DNA of 64,000 nt from DSCS01 sp035391585. GTDB lineage: Bacteria > Macinerneyibacteriota > Macinerneyibacteria > Macinerneyibacteriales > DSCS01. Location of the stretch: contig CAZNOX010000001.1 in the NCBI GenBank assembly GCA_964574875.1, forward strand, positions 1 to 64,000, in the 5' to 3' direction. Shown in pieces: positions 32,824 through 40,860 of this stretch. Each line of letters opens with the position of its first letter. Position 1 is the stretch's first letter. Under the pieces are notes generated by a model. The model saw only the letters and a list, made by a program, of their open reading frames with translations. It made no database searches and was not told the origin of the DNA. The translations under genes were made by a program, and so were the position numbers.

Positions 32824-33795
32824 TCAGATTTCGATGATCCCCACAGCCTTCCGGATATCGGACACGGTCTTCTGAGCCGCCCGGCGGGCCTTCTCCCCTC
32901 CCCTGCGCAGGATCTCACGGATCTTCTCTTCATCCTGCTTCAATTCCTCCCGCTTCTCTCTGAAAGGGGCGAAATAGGCCTCCATTTTTTCGAAGAGAGC
33001 GAGTTTGGCATGACCGTAGCCGAATACGGGAGAGGCATACTTCTCCTTCATCTCCGCGCACTCGTCGGGAGTCGCGAAAAAGCGGTAGAGAGCGAAGACA
33101 TGGCAGGCTCCGGGATCCAGGGGCTCCTCCATGGGTGTGGAGTCGGTGACGATGTTCATCACCTGTTTTTTCATTTTTTTCGGGGAGTTGAAGATCTCGA
33201 TGGTGTTGCCGTAGCTCTTGCTCATCTTCCGGCCGTCGGTCCCGGGGATCACCGCCATATCCCCCTCGATATAGGGTTCGGGGATGGTGAGGACCTCCCC
33301 GTAACGGTTGTTGAAGCGCATGGCGATATCACGGGTGATCTCGATATGCTGTTTCTGGTCTTTGCCCACGGGGACGACATCGGCATGATAGGCAAGAATA
33401 TCTGCGGCCATGAGGACCGGGTAGGTAAACATGCCGTGGTTGATGTTCTTCTCCTTGGAGAGGGCGTCTTTATAGGCATGGGCACGCTCCAGAAGCCCCA
33501 TGGGCGTGTAGTTGGAAAGCAGAAAGGTCAACTCTGTCACTTCGGGGACAGAAGACTGGAGAAAGAGGGTGGTCTTCTCCGGATCGAGTCCCAGAGCCAG
33601 GTAATCCAGAAGGATATCCATGGTGCTCTCTCTCAGATGACCCGGGTCAGGGTAGGTGTTGAGGACATGGTAGTTGGCCACGAAGATAAAAGACTCCTCT
33701 GCACTGTTCTGAAACTCGATAAAGCGTTTGACGGCACCGAGATAATTTCCCACATGCATCTTCCCGCTGGGTTTGACTCCTGAAACGACGCGCAT
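32824..33795 (-). CDS. trpS: Tryptophanyl-tRNA synthetase
   Basis: Class I aminoacyl-tRNA synthetase charging tRNA-Trp. 323 residues, normal size. HIGH-type motif in PSGKMHVGNYLG, the tryptophan pocket region (PVLMAADILAYHADVVPVGKDQKQHIE), and KMSKS in DGRKMSKSYGN. Start ATG 33795 with GGGGGAG upstream. Last gene of the 40.2-32.8 kb operon; no clear terminator follows, only a weak CCCC/GGGG hairpin. Confidence 0.97.
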   Translation of the reverse strand: MRVVSGVKPSGKMHVGNYLGAVKRFIEFQNSAEESFIFVANYHVLNTYPDPGHLRESTMDILLDYLALGLDPEKTTLFLQSSVPEVTELTFLLSNYTPMGLLERAHAYKDALSKEKNINHGMFTYPVLMAADILAYHADVVPVGKDQKQHIEITRDIAMRFNNRYGEVLTIPEPYIEGDMAVIPGTDGRKMSKSYGNTIEIFNSPKKMKKQVMNIVTDSTPMEEPLDPGACHVFALYRFFATPDECAEMKEKYASPVFGYGHAKLALFEKMEAYFAPFREKREELKQDEEKIREILRRGGEKARRAAQKTVSDIRKAVGIIEI

Positions 33796-33803
33796 GGCTC
33801 CCC

Positions 33804-34250
33804 CTATTCTGCAAGTTTTTCCTGGACCACCGAACTGACAAGCTTTCCGTCTGCTTTGCCTTTCACCAGAGGCATGAGAGCCTGCATCACTTTCCCCATC
33901 TCTTTGCGTGAGGAGGCTCCGGTCTGCGCCATGACCTCGTCCACAAGGTGAGCGATCTCACTCCGGGAGAGCTGCCGGGGAAGATAGCTCTTAAGGATCG
34001 CCGTCTCCTCCTCTTCTCTCCGGGCCAGGTCGTCGCGGCCCCCGTTTGTGTACATCTCGATGGAATCCTGGTGTTTCTTCACACTCTTGGAGATCACGGC
34101 TTCGATATCCCCGTCTGCGAGGGGGGCCCTCTTTTCGATCTGTGCATAACGGATATCCGAGATGAGCATACGAAGCGTCGATGTCCTGACTTCATCCTTC
34201 TCTTTCATGGCCCGGGTGAGATCAGCCTTCAGCCGTTCTTCCAGTGTCAT
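33804..34250 (-). CDS. yqeY: GatB/YqeY domain protein
   Basis: 148-residue helical protein homologous to the tail domain of GatB, the tRNA-binding part of the Glu/Asp amidotransferase. Motifs: LKADLTRAMKEKDEVRTSTLRML, YLPRQLS, and GKVMQALMPLVKGKADGKLV. Role not established; tRNA binding is suggested by homology. ATGA overlap with the PUR-domain gene and 8 bases before trpS. Confidence 0.93.
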   Translation of the reverse strand: MTLEERLKADLTRAMKEKDEVRTSTLRMLISDIRYAQIEKRAPLADGDIEAVISKSVKKHQDSIEMYTNGGRDDLARREEEETAILKSYLPRQLSRSEIAHLVDEVMAQTGASSRKEMGKVMQALMPLVKGKADGKLVSSVVQEKLAE

Positions 34251-34513
34251 TTCATGTCTCCTTCCCCTTTGCCGCCGGTCATCACGTCAAAGGTCTCTTT
34301 GAACTTATTGAGAAAGCCGTAGATATCCTCTTCAAAGATCATAATACGGGTCCGTTCAAAACTTCCGTCATCTTTATTCCGGATCTCGTTGAGAACCATA
34401 TATTTCTCACCCTTTTTTGTCATCTTCACGTTGAAGAAATAGGTCCGTCTTCCTGCGCGCAGGCGCGTGGAGTAAAACTCATTACTGCCGTCCATGTTTT
34501 GCTTCGTCTCCAT
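34247..34513 (-). CDS. PUR-domain DNA/RNA-binding protein (DUF3276, BpuR-like)
   Basis: 88-residue PUR-alpha-type domain: STRLRAGRRTYFFNVKMTKKG, then YMVLNEIRNK and IMIFEEDIYGFLNKF. The group is known from Bacteroidetes and spirochaetes; Borrelia BpuR binds DNA and RNA and acts as a regulator. The ribosome binding site is GGGAAGGGAG. It lies between mtaB and yqeY in a translation-related stretch. Its regulatory targets here are unknown, but its presence is one of the better taxonomic hints in the window. Confidence 0.85.
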   Translation of the reverse strand: METKQNMDGSNEFYSTRLRAGRRTYFFNVKMTKKGEKYMVLNEIRNKDDGSFERTRIMIFEEDIYGFLNKFKETFDVMTGGKGEGDMK

Positions 34514-34528
34514 AATCCTCTCCCTTCC

Positions 34529-35731
34529 CTATATCTCTTTGACTTCCATGGCCTGTAACCCGTCATCCACAGTGACAGGCACCACGGTGTTCAACTCATA
34601 GTGACCTGATAGTGTAACACGTAAATATTCAGGTGTATAGCCTGTAAACGATCCAGGAGCGGTTTCCCGCTCGATAAGCACCGAGGTGGGATGTCCCGCC
34701 ATCATCTCCAGGAACCGCCTCTGCCCCTCACGGGCAGCATCCTCCATGCGGTTCATGCGCCGGGACACAGCCTCTCTCCCGGGGCGTCCTTCCATGGTAA
34801 AGGCTTTCGTTCCCGGACGGGGAGAAAAGGGAAAGAGGTGGACACGGTGAAAGGCATAGCGTACGATCACCTCTTCGCTCTTGCGGAACTCCTCCTCTGT
34901 CTCCTGGGGAAACCCCACGATGATATCCGTGGTCAATCCCCCCCGGGGAAGAAACCGCCGGATCCTCTCCAGCCTCCTGATCATCTCCTCCTCCGTATAG
35001 GGGCGGTTCATGGCTTTGAGGACATGGCCGCTTCCGCTCTGGAGCGGGATGTGGAGATGGGGCATCACCTTGGGATGATCCCGCATGAGAAGGAGAAGCT
35101 CATCACCCACTTCATTGATCTCGATGGACGAAAGGCGGATCCGGCTCACCTTATCCATAGCGGCGATGGCCCGGATGATATCCAGAAGCTCGGGATGGCG
35201 CCCCAGATGGATCCCCGTGAGGACGATCTCACGATAGCCGTTGTCAGCCAGAGCCCGGGCCTCCTCCAGGATCCCGGGAACGGGAAGGTAGATTTCCCGC
35301 CCCCTGGTGAGAGGGATGATGCAATAGGAACAAAACTGGTTGCAGCCGTCTTCGATCTTGATAAACGCCCGCGTCCTGTCGCTGAAAAAAGAGAACGGTT
35401 CCTCACCACTGGCCCGGAGCATCTCCAGAACACGGCTGATCTTGTCACGGTTGCCGATATCGGCATCGGAGCCTTCCACGGGCCCCATCTCCGGAAGACA
35501 GCCGGCGGCGATCACCGTCGCCCCGGGATTCTCTCTTTTCATCTTTCGGATCAGCCTCCGGTTCTTCTGCTCGCTTTTCTGCGTGACCACACAGGAGTTG
35601 ACAATGATCACGTCTGCCTTATGCCAGTCGTCCACAGCGGTGTACCCGCTGCGGTCCAGAAAGAAACGGATCTTTTCCGATTCATATTGATTGACTTTAC
35701 AACCGAAAGTCACAAGAGCAAATGTCGTCAT
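34529..35731 (-). CDS. mtaB: tRNA t6A37 methylthiotransferase, MtaB-like
   Basis: Radical SAM methylthiotransferase converting t6A to ms2t6A in tRNA. 400 residues with the three domains: UPF0004 (Cys11, Cys47, Cys78), radical SAM (Cys130, Cys134, Cys137 in CNQFCSYC), and a C-terminal TRAM domain. The opening TFGCKVNQYES is the MtaB version (GCKVNQ) rather than the MiaB one (GCQMN). Start ATG 35731 overlaps the rsmE stop (ATGA); an upstream extension to 35815 lacks homology. Confidence 0.93.
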   Translation of the reverse strand: MTTFALVTFGCKVNQYESEKIRFFLDRSGYTAVDDWHKADVIIVNSCVVTQKSEQKNRRLIRKMKRENPGATVIAAGCLPEMGPVEGSDADIGNRDKISRVLEMLRASGEEPFSFFSDRTRAFIKIEDGCNQFCSYCIIPLTRGREIYLPVPGILEEARALADNGYREIVLTGIHLGRHPELLDIIRAIAAMDKVSRIRLSSIEINEVGDELLLLMRDHPKVMPHLHIPLQSGSGHVLKAMNRPYTEEEMIRRLERIRRFLPRGGLTTDIIVGFPQETEEEFRKSEEVIVRYAFHRVHLFPFSPRPGTKAFTMEGRPGREAVSRRMNRMEDAAREGQRRFLEMMAGHPTSVLIERETAPGSFTGYTPEYLRVTLSGHYELNTVVPVTVDDGLQAMEVKEI

Positions 35732-36462
35732 CCTCCCCCGCACAGATATTGAATGAGAAAAGCGGCTTTCAAGGCCGCTGTCTCGGTTTTCAGAATATAG
35801 TCTCCCAGGGCGCACTCACGGGCTCCCTGCAGGCGCAGCGCCCGGACCTCCTCGTCGTCCCATCCCCCTTCGGGGCCCACGGCCACGGCCACAGTGTGAT
35901 TCCCGGTCCAGGAATAGGCGCTGAAATCCCGTCCTCCGGGATTCATCAGGGCTATGGTATCGAATTTTGTAAAAAAATCAATCTCTTTATCCAGATGCAG
36001 CGGAGGCGCCATGCGGGGAAGCCAGGCTCGTTTTGACTGTTTCACCGCTTCTCGCATGATCTTGCTGAAACGGTCGGCTTTCCGTGTAAACTCCCGCGCA
36101 TATTCGCGGTTTCTTTTGGTGATCAGGGGGACAAACGAGATGACCCCGTTTTCCGTAGCCTTTTCCACAAGCCACTCCCATTTGTCTCTCTTCGTGAAAG
36201 CAAAAGCCAGGGTGATCTGTACGGGATAGAGAGGAACCGTCTCTTTCTCTTCGATGATCCCCGAGCAAGACTCTTGTCCCATGCGCTCCAGCCGGCAGAG
36301 GGCCAGATGCCCTTCTCCGTCGGTGAGGGCCACCCTGTCGCCGGGACGGGGCCTGAGGACACGGATATGCCGGTACTCTTCACCGGCGATCTCCACCTCT
36401 TCTGCAGCCGCTCCCAGCTCATCCAGAAAAAAAAGACGATGGTTCCACGCTAGGGATGCCAT
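35728..36462 (-). CDS. rsmE: 16S rRNA m3U1498 methyltransferase RsmE
   Basis: SPOUT-class methyltransferase. 244 residues, with an N-terminal PUA-like domain (HIRVLRPRPGDRVALTDGEG) and a C-terminal trefoil-knot domain: VEKATENGVISFVPL, AVGPEGGWDDEEV, LGDYILKTETAALKA. All knot motifs are intact. GGAGGGGG precedes the ATG; it overlaps mtnA by 13 bases. Confidence 0.95.
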   Translation of the reverse strand: MASLAWNHRLFFLDELGAAAEEVEIAGEEYRHIRVLRPRPGDRVALTDGEGHLALCRLERMGQESCSGIIEEKETVPLYPVQITLAFAFTKRDKWEWLVEKATENGVISFVPLITKRNREYAREFTRKADRFSKIMREAVKQSKRAWLPRMAPPLHLDKEIDFFTKFDTIALMNPGGRDFSAYSWTGNHTVAVAVGPEGGWDDEEVRALRLQGARECALGDYILKTETAALKAAFLIQYLCGGG

Positions 36463-37436
36463 ACCCCCTCCTCGGTGACAATGGCCGTGATATTCTCATA
36501 AGGAGTCACATCGAATGCCGGGTTATAGGCCTCTTCGGCAGAGGGATCGATCCCGGCAATACGGGTGATCTCCTCTCCGCTTCTCTCCTCGATGGGGATC
36601 TCCCCTCCCGCACGACACCGGGGATCCAGCGTGGAACGCGGAGCCGCCACGATGAGCGGGACACCATGGGCCCTGCAGGCCAGTGAGAGGGCATAGGTCC
36701 CGATCTTGTTGGCTGTGTCTCCGTTGGCAGCGATCCGGTCGGCTCCTGTAAAGACGGCATCCACTTCACCCCGGGAGATGAGAAAAGCCGCAGCCGAATC
36801 GGCGATGATCCTGTGGGGCACCTTCCCCCGGCTCAGTTCCCAGGCGGTGAGTCTCAGCCCCTGAAGCCAGGGGCGTGTCTCATCCACCCAGACAAAGATC
36901 TCTTTCCCCTCTTCACGGGCCACATAAAAACCCGCGAGGGCCGTTCCATAGGCCGCTGTGGCCAGGGCACCGGCATTGCAATGGGTGAGGTACTTCCCGC
37001 CGTCTCTGATAAAGGGCTGAAGGTTCTCTCCGATCCTCCTGCAGAGACGGGCATCCTCTTCACGGATGGCTTCCGCTTCTCTCAGCAGCGCTTCGAACAC
37101 GGCCTGCCGCCCTGCAGGACGGGCCTTTTCATAGACATACTCAGCCCGGTCCAGGGCCCAGCGGAGGTTCACAGCCGTGGGTCGGGAGCGTGACAGAAGG
37201 CCGATCCCCTCAGAGAACGCCTTTTCCCAATTATCCGTTTCGTCCCGGATGGAAAGAGCCGCTCCGAAAGCCGCCACGATCCCGATGAGCGGCGCGCCCC
37301 GGACGGTCATGGCGGTGATGGCCTCAGCGGCCTCCTTTACGGTTCTGAGGGCCACCCGTTTTTCTTCACGGGGAAGCCTGCGCTGGTCGAGGACACTCAG
37401 CACCCCGTTCTCATACGTGACTGTCCGGAGATCCAT
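36450..37436 (-). CDS. mtnA: S-methyl-5-thioribose-1-phosphate isomerase
   Basis: Methionine salvage enzyme (or eIF2B-like sugar isomerase), 328 residues. Motifs: MTVRGAPLIGIVAAFG, THCNAGALATAAYGTALAG with the catalytic Cys, VDETRPWLQGLRLTAWEL, and GADRIAANGDTANKIGT with the catalytic Asp. ATG at 37436 fits the usual family N-terminus; an ATG at 37460 would add eight residues. It overlaps the cyclase gene by 26 bases. No other mtn genes are in the window. Confidence 0.93.
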   Translation of the reverse strand: MDLRTVTYENGVLSVLDQRRLPREEKRVALRTVKEAAEAITAMTVRGAPLIGIVAAFGAALSIRDETDNWEKAFSEGIGLLSRSRPTAVNLRWALDRAEYVYEKARPAGRQAVFEALLREAEAIREEDARLCRRIGENLQPFIRDGGKYLTHCNAGALATAAYGTALAGFYVAREEGKEIFVWVDETRPWLQGLRLTAWELSRGKVPHRIIADSAAAFLISRGEVDAVFTGADRIAANGDTANKIGTYALSLACRAHGVPLIVAAPRSTLDPRCRAGGEIPIEERSGEEITRIAGIDPSAEEAYNPAFDVTPYENITAIVTEEGVWHP

Positions 37437-39324
37437 CTCCCCCCTTGTCCATCCATTCATGAAGCAGAGAGCCCATCCTGTCCGATTGCCCGTTTTTTTT
37501 CACCAGGGCTACGGATTCAGGATCCCAGAGGACCTCAAAGACCCGCTGTTTTCCGAATCCTTTCAACTCGGCCCGCCCGGCCATGAGAAAGATGATGTTG
37601 CGCTGAATGACACTGTCATAGGCCAGGTAGCAATAGGACCCCTTGACGGCGATGGTCTCCATGGGGCAGTAATCTTTCAGGGCGTCGAAGACCTCCCCGC
37701 TTACGGCGATCCCCCGGTTGAAAAGCTCCCCGGAATCGCTCACATGAACGCGCCTGGCCAGGCCGTCCCCTGTCCTGCTGTGCTTGTTCAGCTTTTCTTC
37801 GATTGTATAGGTGGCTCCATGGACCACATCCATACCCCCTGAAAGCGCTTCCGGGGTGCTCTTCTGGGAGCTGGAGAGCCTGGACGCCATATTCACTGTC
37901 TCCCCGATGGGCGTCAGCTGTCCCAGCTGAGCCATGGAGACGTTGCCCAGGTGGATACCGATGCCGATATCCTCAAAATCGGTCTCCCGCTTCACAGAGA
38001 GGAAATGTTCAAAGATCATGATCCCGGACCGGATGGCCCCAAGAGCATAGGCCCTGGGGTCCGTCCCCTCTTTAAAGACGCCCATCACCCCGTCACCGAG
38101 CATCTTGTCCACATAGCCGTTGTATTGCCCGAAGACTTCCGGAATCGGGTCGAAGATCACATGGAGCTGTCGGATGGTCTCATCGGGATGAAGAAATTTG
38201 GACCGTTGTGAAAAATCCCGGATGTCCAGGAAAAAAATAGCGGCGGGGACGATCTGCATGTGGACTTTATGATTCTCGGAAAACCAGAAGAGTTCTCCCC
38301 TCTGGAACTCGTCGCTCATCTTCTCCACGTCGCGGCTCCCTTCCACAAGGTAGATCTTCTTCCTGAGAAGCGTGAGGATGAGAAACCGTTTCCTTGCCTT
38401 GACGATATCCTCATAGAGGTAGAGGATCTCCTGGAGAGAGAGCTGGAGCTTGTCCTGTTCGGCTTTCAGGCAGCTGCTTTTGAGGAGCTGGCCGAGAAGA
38501 TGGTCGTTGCGGAGGAGAAAAGTCAGGACCCGGAGATTGTCGATATTTCCTGTCTCGATATCCTTCTTTGATATCCCTTTTCTCATGTAGAGGGACTCAT
38601 ACCTGGACTGTCTGGCCATGACCCCCATGGTCTTCCTCATCATCTCCCTGATGGAACGGAAGGCTTCCTGAGAGATGAGAAACCGCGAATTGATGAGAGA
38701 ACTGCTCTGGGGAAAGAGAAACTCCTCGGATCCCGCTTCGGCCCCTGCGGCAAAAAAAGCCAGCTGGTCACGGATGACAAACTCCACAAGTTCCCTGTTC
38801 ATGTGGAAAAAGTTGTTTTTATAGAGAAAAGGATATTTCAGTTCAAAAGCTTTCAGCGCCTTGGCCAGGACCTGGCGGTGAATATCATAGACCATAGTGT
38901 TGATGAGCCAGACAGCATCCTCCTTGGCATAATGGCGCCTCACCGTGGCAGAAAAGGCCGTGCTCAGGGCAACGAAAAAGAGATTCAGGTACATCCCCCG
39001 GTCATCGTAATGGAGGATGTTCTCCAGGGTCTTGTAGAGTTCTCTCCTGTAGTCATACTCCTGGACTGAGGAGAGGTCTCCGTCGTTGCGTTTCACCGAA
39101 CGGAACTCGAACCTGAACCGGTACTTTTCATCCCGGTATGAGCGGAAGAGGTGTTCGATCAGGCGCTCCATGGCTGAACGGAGCTTGGCATCCAGGTAGA
39201 CCGGATAGGTGGCGATCCCGCCGCGGATCACCGGGTCGGGAAATCCCGGGAGAGGCTGTTTGAAGTAGGAGGGTTTTTCACTTTCGCCGATACGCACAGG
39301 GGCGATGACATCGAAAATATTCAT
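37411..39324 (-). CDS. Class III adenylate/guanylate cyclase with novel N-terminus
   Basis: 637 residues. The first ~350 residues are helical and soluble, with no recognisable sensor domain or membrane span; a coiled-coil-like stretch lies near residues 285-330. The cyclase homology domain occupies ~355-600: metal ligands Asp367 (FLDIRDFS) and Asp411 (GDGVMGVF), transition-state residues Asn478 and Arg482 (TVNMASR), and Lys588 (ELKGFG) as candidate base-selecting residue. About 45 extra residues (488-537) are inserted after NMASR. Product (cAMP or cGMP) cannot be fixed. ATGA overlap with thpR upstream. Confidence 0.85.
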   Translation of the reverse strand: MNIFDVIAPVRIGESEKPSYFKQPLPGFPDPVIRGGIATYPVYLDAKLRSAMERLIEHLFRSYRDEKYRFRFEFRSVKRNDGDLSSVQEYDYRRELYKTLENILHYDDRGMYLNLFFVALSTAFSATVRRHYAKEDAVWLINTMVYDIHRQVLAKALKAFELKYPFLYKNNFFHMNRELVEFVIRDQLAFFAAGAEAGSEEFLFPQSSSLINSRFLISQEAFRSIREMMRKTMGVMARQSRYESLYMRKGISKKDIETGNIDNLRVLTFLLRNDHLLGQLLKSSCLKAEQDKLQLSLQEILYLYEDIVKARKRFLILTLLRKKIYLVEGSRDVEKMSDEFQRGELFWFSENHKVHMQIVPAAIFFLDIRDFSQRSKFLHPDETIRQLHVIFDPIPEVFGQYNGYVDKMLGDGVMGVFKEGTDPRAYALGAIRSGIMIFEHFLSVKRETDFEDIGIGIHLGNVSMAQLGQLTPIGETVNMASRLSSSQKSTPEALSGGMDVVHGATYTIEEKLNKHSRTGDGLARRVHVSDSGELFNRGIAVSGEVFDALKDYCPMETIAVKGSYCYLAYDSVIQRNIIFLMAGRAELKGFGKQRVFEVLWDPESVALVKKNGQSDRMGSLLHEWMDKGGDGSPDSHV

Positions 39325-39878
39325 ACGGGTCCGCTTTCTGAAAAGGGATACTCTCCGCGGATGATATATTCAGGCCCCTCTTTTCTGAGAATGCTCTCAT
39401 AGAGACGCAGGCCGTTGCAGGGATACTCAGCGCGGGGCAGAGGGCCGGTTCCGGCAAGGATCTCCAAAACCGCTCTGCGCGAGACCTTCTCTTTGATCCG
39501 CCCCACAGTGATATGGGGAAGAAAAGGCCGCCGATCAGCGGGGACAGCGCAGCGGGAGAGGCCCTCGTCCACTTGTCTGAAAAGTCTGGCGAACGCACTG
39601 TTCTCAAGCTTCAAAGCGATGATCCTCGCCTCGTTTTCCTTTCCCAGGACCAGCAGTTCCCGCCCCAGGCCCGCTGTGAAAGGAGCGGCTCTGACGGTTC
39701 CCAGGGCCTCTGTGACACAGGAGAGCCTTTCCGTCTCCCCCAGAAACTTGACGGTGAGATGGATCTGCTTTTCGGGGATCCATCGGACGGCGGGCCACAG
39801 CCTTCGGGCTGATCGGAGAAACGGGCGTATCTCATCCAGGAAGGAGTCGTATGCGGGAAGAGCGACAAAGAGCCTCAT
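39321..39878 (-). CDS. thpR: RNA 2',3'-cyclic phosphodiesterase (2H family)
   Basis: 185 residues. The two catalytic HxTx motifs are HLTVKFLG (residue ~40) and HITVGR (residue ~126). Family members open 2',3'-cyclic phosphates of RNA and have in vitro 2'-5' ligase activity. Coupling by ATGA overlaps to the membrane protein upstream and the cyclase downstream hints at nucleotide signalling, but could be chance. Confidence 0.92.
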   Translation of the reverse strand: MRLFVALPAYDSFLDEIRPFLRSARRLWPAVRWIPEKQIHLTVKFLGETERLSCVTEALGTVRAAPFTAGLGRELLVLGKENEARIIALKLENSAFARLFRQVDEGLSRCAVPADRRPFLPHITVGRIKEKVSRRAVLEILAGTGPLPRAEYPCNGLRLYESILRKEGPEYIIRGEYPFSESGPV

Positions 39879-40198
39879 TTTTTCTGTCCCAGCCTTTTCA
39901 ATGTCCTGTAGTTGATATAGGAGAGGGCTGTCAGCGACAGTGCGGTGACAAGCATGCCCACGACGACGATCTGCATGGATTCAAAGTTGGCGAGAGGAAG
40001 ATAGGCATAAAGCATCTTCAATGTGGCCAGAAGAAACAGAAAGGCCAGGGTAAACGCACCGGCAGCCTGGAAGATATAAAAAACAATGGATTCATAAAGA
40101 GTCTCTCCGCTTTTTTTCCGCACAGTGATCCTGATGATCAGCCAGGCCACAAGTCCGTAAAGCACCAGGACAAGATAGAGAAGCGTTCTGTAATGCAT
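39875..40198 (-). CDS. Small integral membrane protein, unknown
   Basis: 107 residues, not recognised. Three hydrophobic spans are visible (LLYLVLVLYGLVAWLII, FQAAGAFTLAFLFLLAT, IVVVGMLVTALSLTAL) with a short basic C-terminus. The start is ATG at 40198, the first codon after a strong promoter and without a Shine-Dalgarno, so the mRNA is probably leaderless; the open frame extends upstream to 40312 but would run through the promoter. First gene of the nine-gene operon ending with trpS. Confidence 0.7.
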   Translation of the reverse strand: MHYRTLLYLVLVLYGLVAWLIIRITVRKKSGETLYESIVFYIFQAAGAFTLAFLFLLATLKMLYAYLPLANFESMQIVVVGMLVTALSLTALSYINYRTLKRLGQKK

Positions 40199-40204
40199 AG
40201 AAAG

Positions 40205-40233
40205 AGTATAACAGAAATCACCTTCTTCTTCAA
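40205..40233 (-). promoter_or_regulatory. Promoter of the trpS-containing operon (predicted leaderless)
   Basis: Minus strand TTGAAG (40228-40233), 17-base spacer, TATACT (40205-40210). Six bases separate the -10 from the ATG at 40198. Confidence 0.75.
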
Positions 40234-40276
40234 TCCATATTCCCTGTAACCGCAGAGGGCTTCTTTGCGTATTTTC

Positions 40277-40305
40277 TGGCAGAAAGGGTGAAAATAAGGT
40301 ATAGT
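40277..40305 (+). promoter_or_regulatory. Promoter of the sigma-factor operon (predicted leaderless)
   Basis: TATAGT at 40300-40305, six bases before the ATG at 40312. The hexamer 17 bases upstream is TGGCAG (40277-40282), a poor -35, so an activator or an alternative sigma factor may be needed. No Shine-Dalgarno is present near the ATG. Confidence 0.5.
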
Positions 40306-40311
40306 CGGACA

Positions 40312-40860
40312 ATGCAGGATTGGGATGATCGTATGGTGGTGGATTATATTCTCAAAGGACACCCGGAATCCTTTCGGGAGATCATGAACAGGTACGGCGA
40401 CCTTGTCTACCGGATGGCGTTCAGGCGCCTGAACTCCCATGATGATGCTGTGGACCTCTCCCAGGATGTTTTTTTCCTGGTCTACAGAAAATTAAAAAAA
40501 TACAACCCCGAGTATAAATTCTTTTCCTGGCTCTACCGCATCACGCTGAACATGATCAACAGCGAACTGCGGAAGAGACAGTCCAGGCCGGAGTTTGTCC
40601 AGGCTGATTTTGCCCTTCTCTCAGACACCAAAGCGGCTTCTCCGTTATCATTTGCCGGCCGTCTCAACGATTTTCTGGACGCCTTCCCCGACGGGCAGAA
40701 GGAGATCTTCCAGCTCTACTACTCGGACGGCTACTCCATCAGGGAGATCGCGGAGATCACAGGAGAAAGCCCGTCCAATGTCAAGATCATCCTGTTCCGT
40801 ATCCGCCGAAAGATCAAAGATGCCTTTTGGAAAGGAGGCCTTTATGGATCGCGCTCCTGA
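40312..40860 (+). CDS. ECF-like RNA polymerase sigma factor
   Basis: 182 residues, sigma-70 family with regions 2 and 4 only. Region 2: FREIMNRYGDLVYRMAFRRL, HDDAVDLSQDVFFLVYRKL, and the FSWLYRITLNMIN motif; region 4: FPDGQKEIFQLYYSDGYSIREIAEITG with NVKIILFRIRRKIK as the recognition helix. Start at ATG 40312 gives the normal N-terminus; an in-frame GTG at 40288 lacks a workable ribosome binding site. The stop codon lies inside the next gene, whose product is the likely membrane-bound regulator. Target promoters are unknown; autoregulation is plausible. Confidence 0.9.
   Translation: MQDWDDRMVVDYILKGHPESFREIMNRYGDLVYRMAFRRLNSHDDAVDLSQDVFFLVYRKLKKYNPEYKFFSWLYRITLNMINSELRKRQSRPEFVQADFALLSDTKAASPLSFAGRLNDFLDAFPDGQKEIFQLYYSDGYSIREIAEITGESPSNVKIILFRIRRKIKDAFWKGGLYGSRS

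Noticed and set aside
34691..35752. 353-codon plus-strand frame
   Set aside because: Opposite mtaB, which has both cysteine sets; rejected as a shadow.
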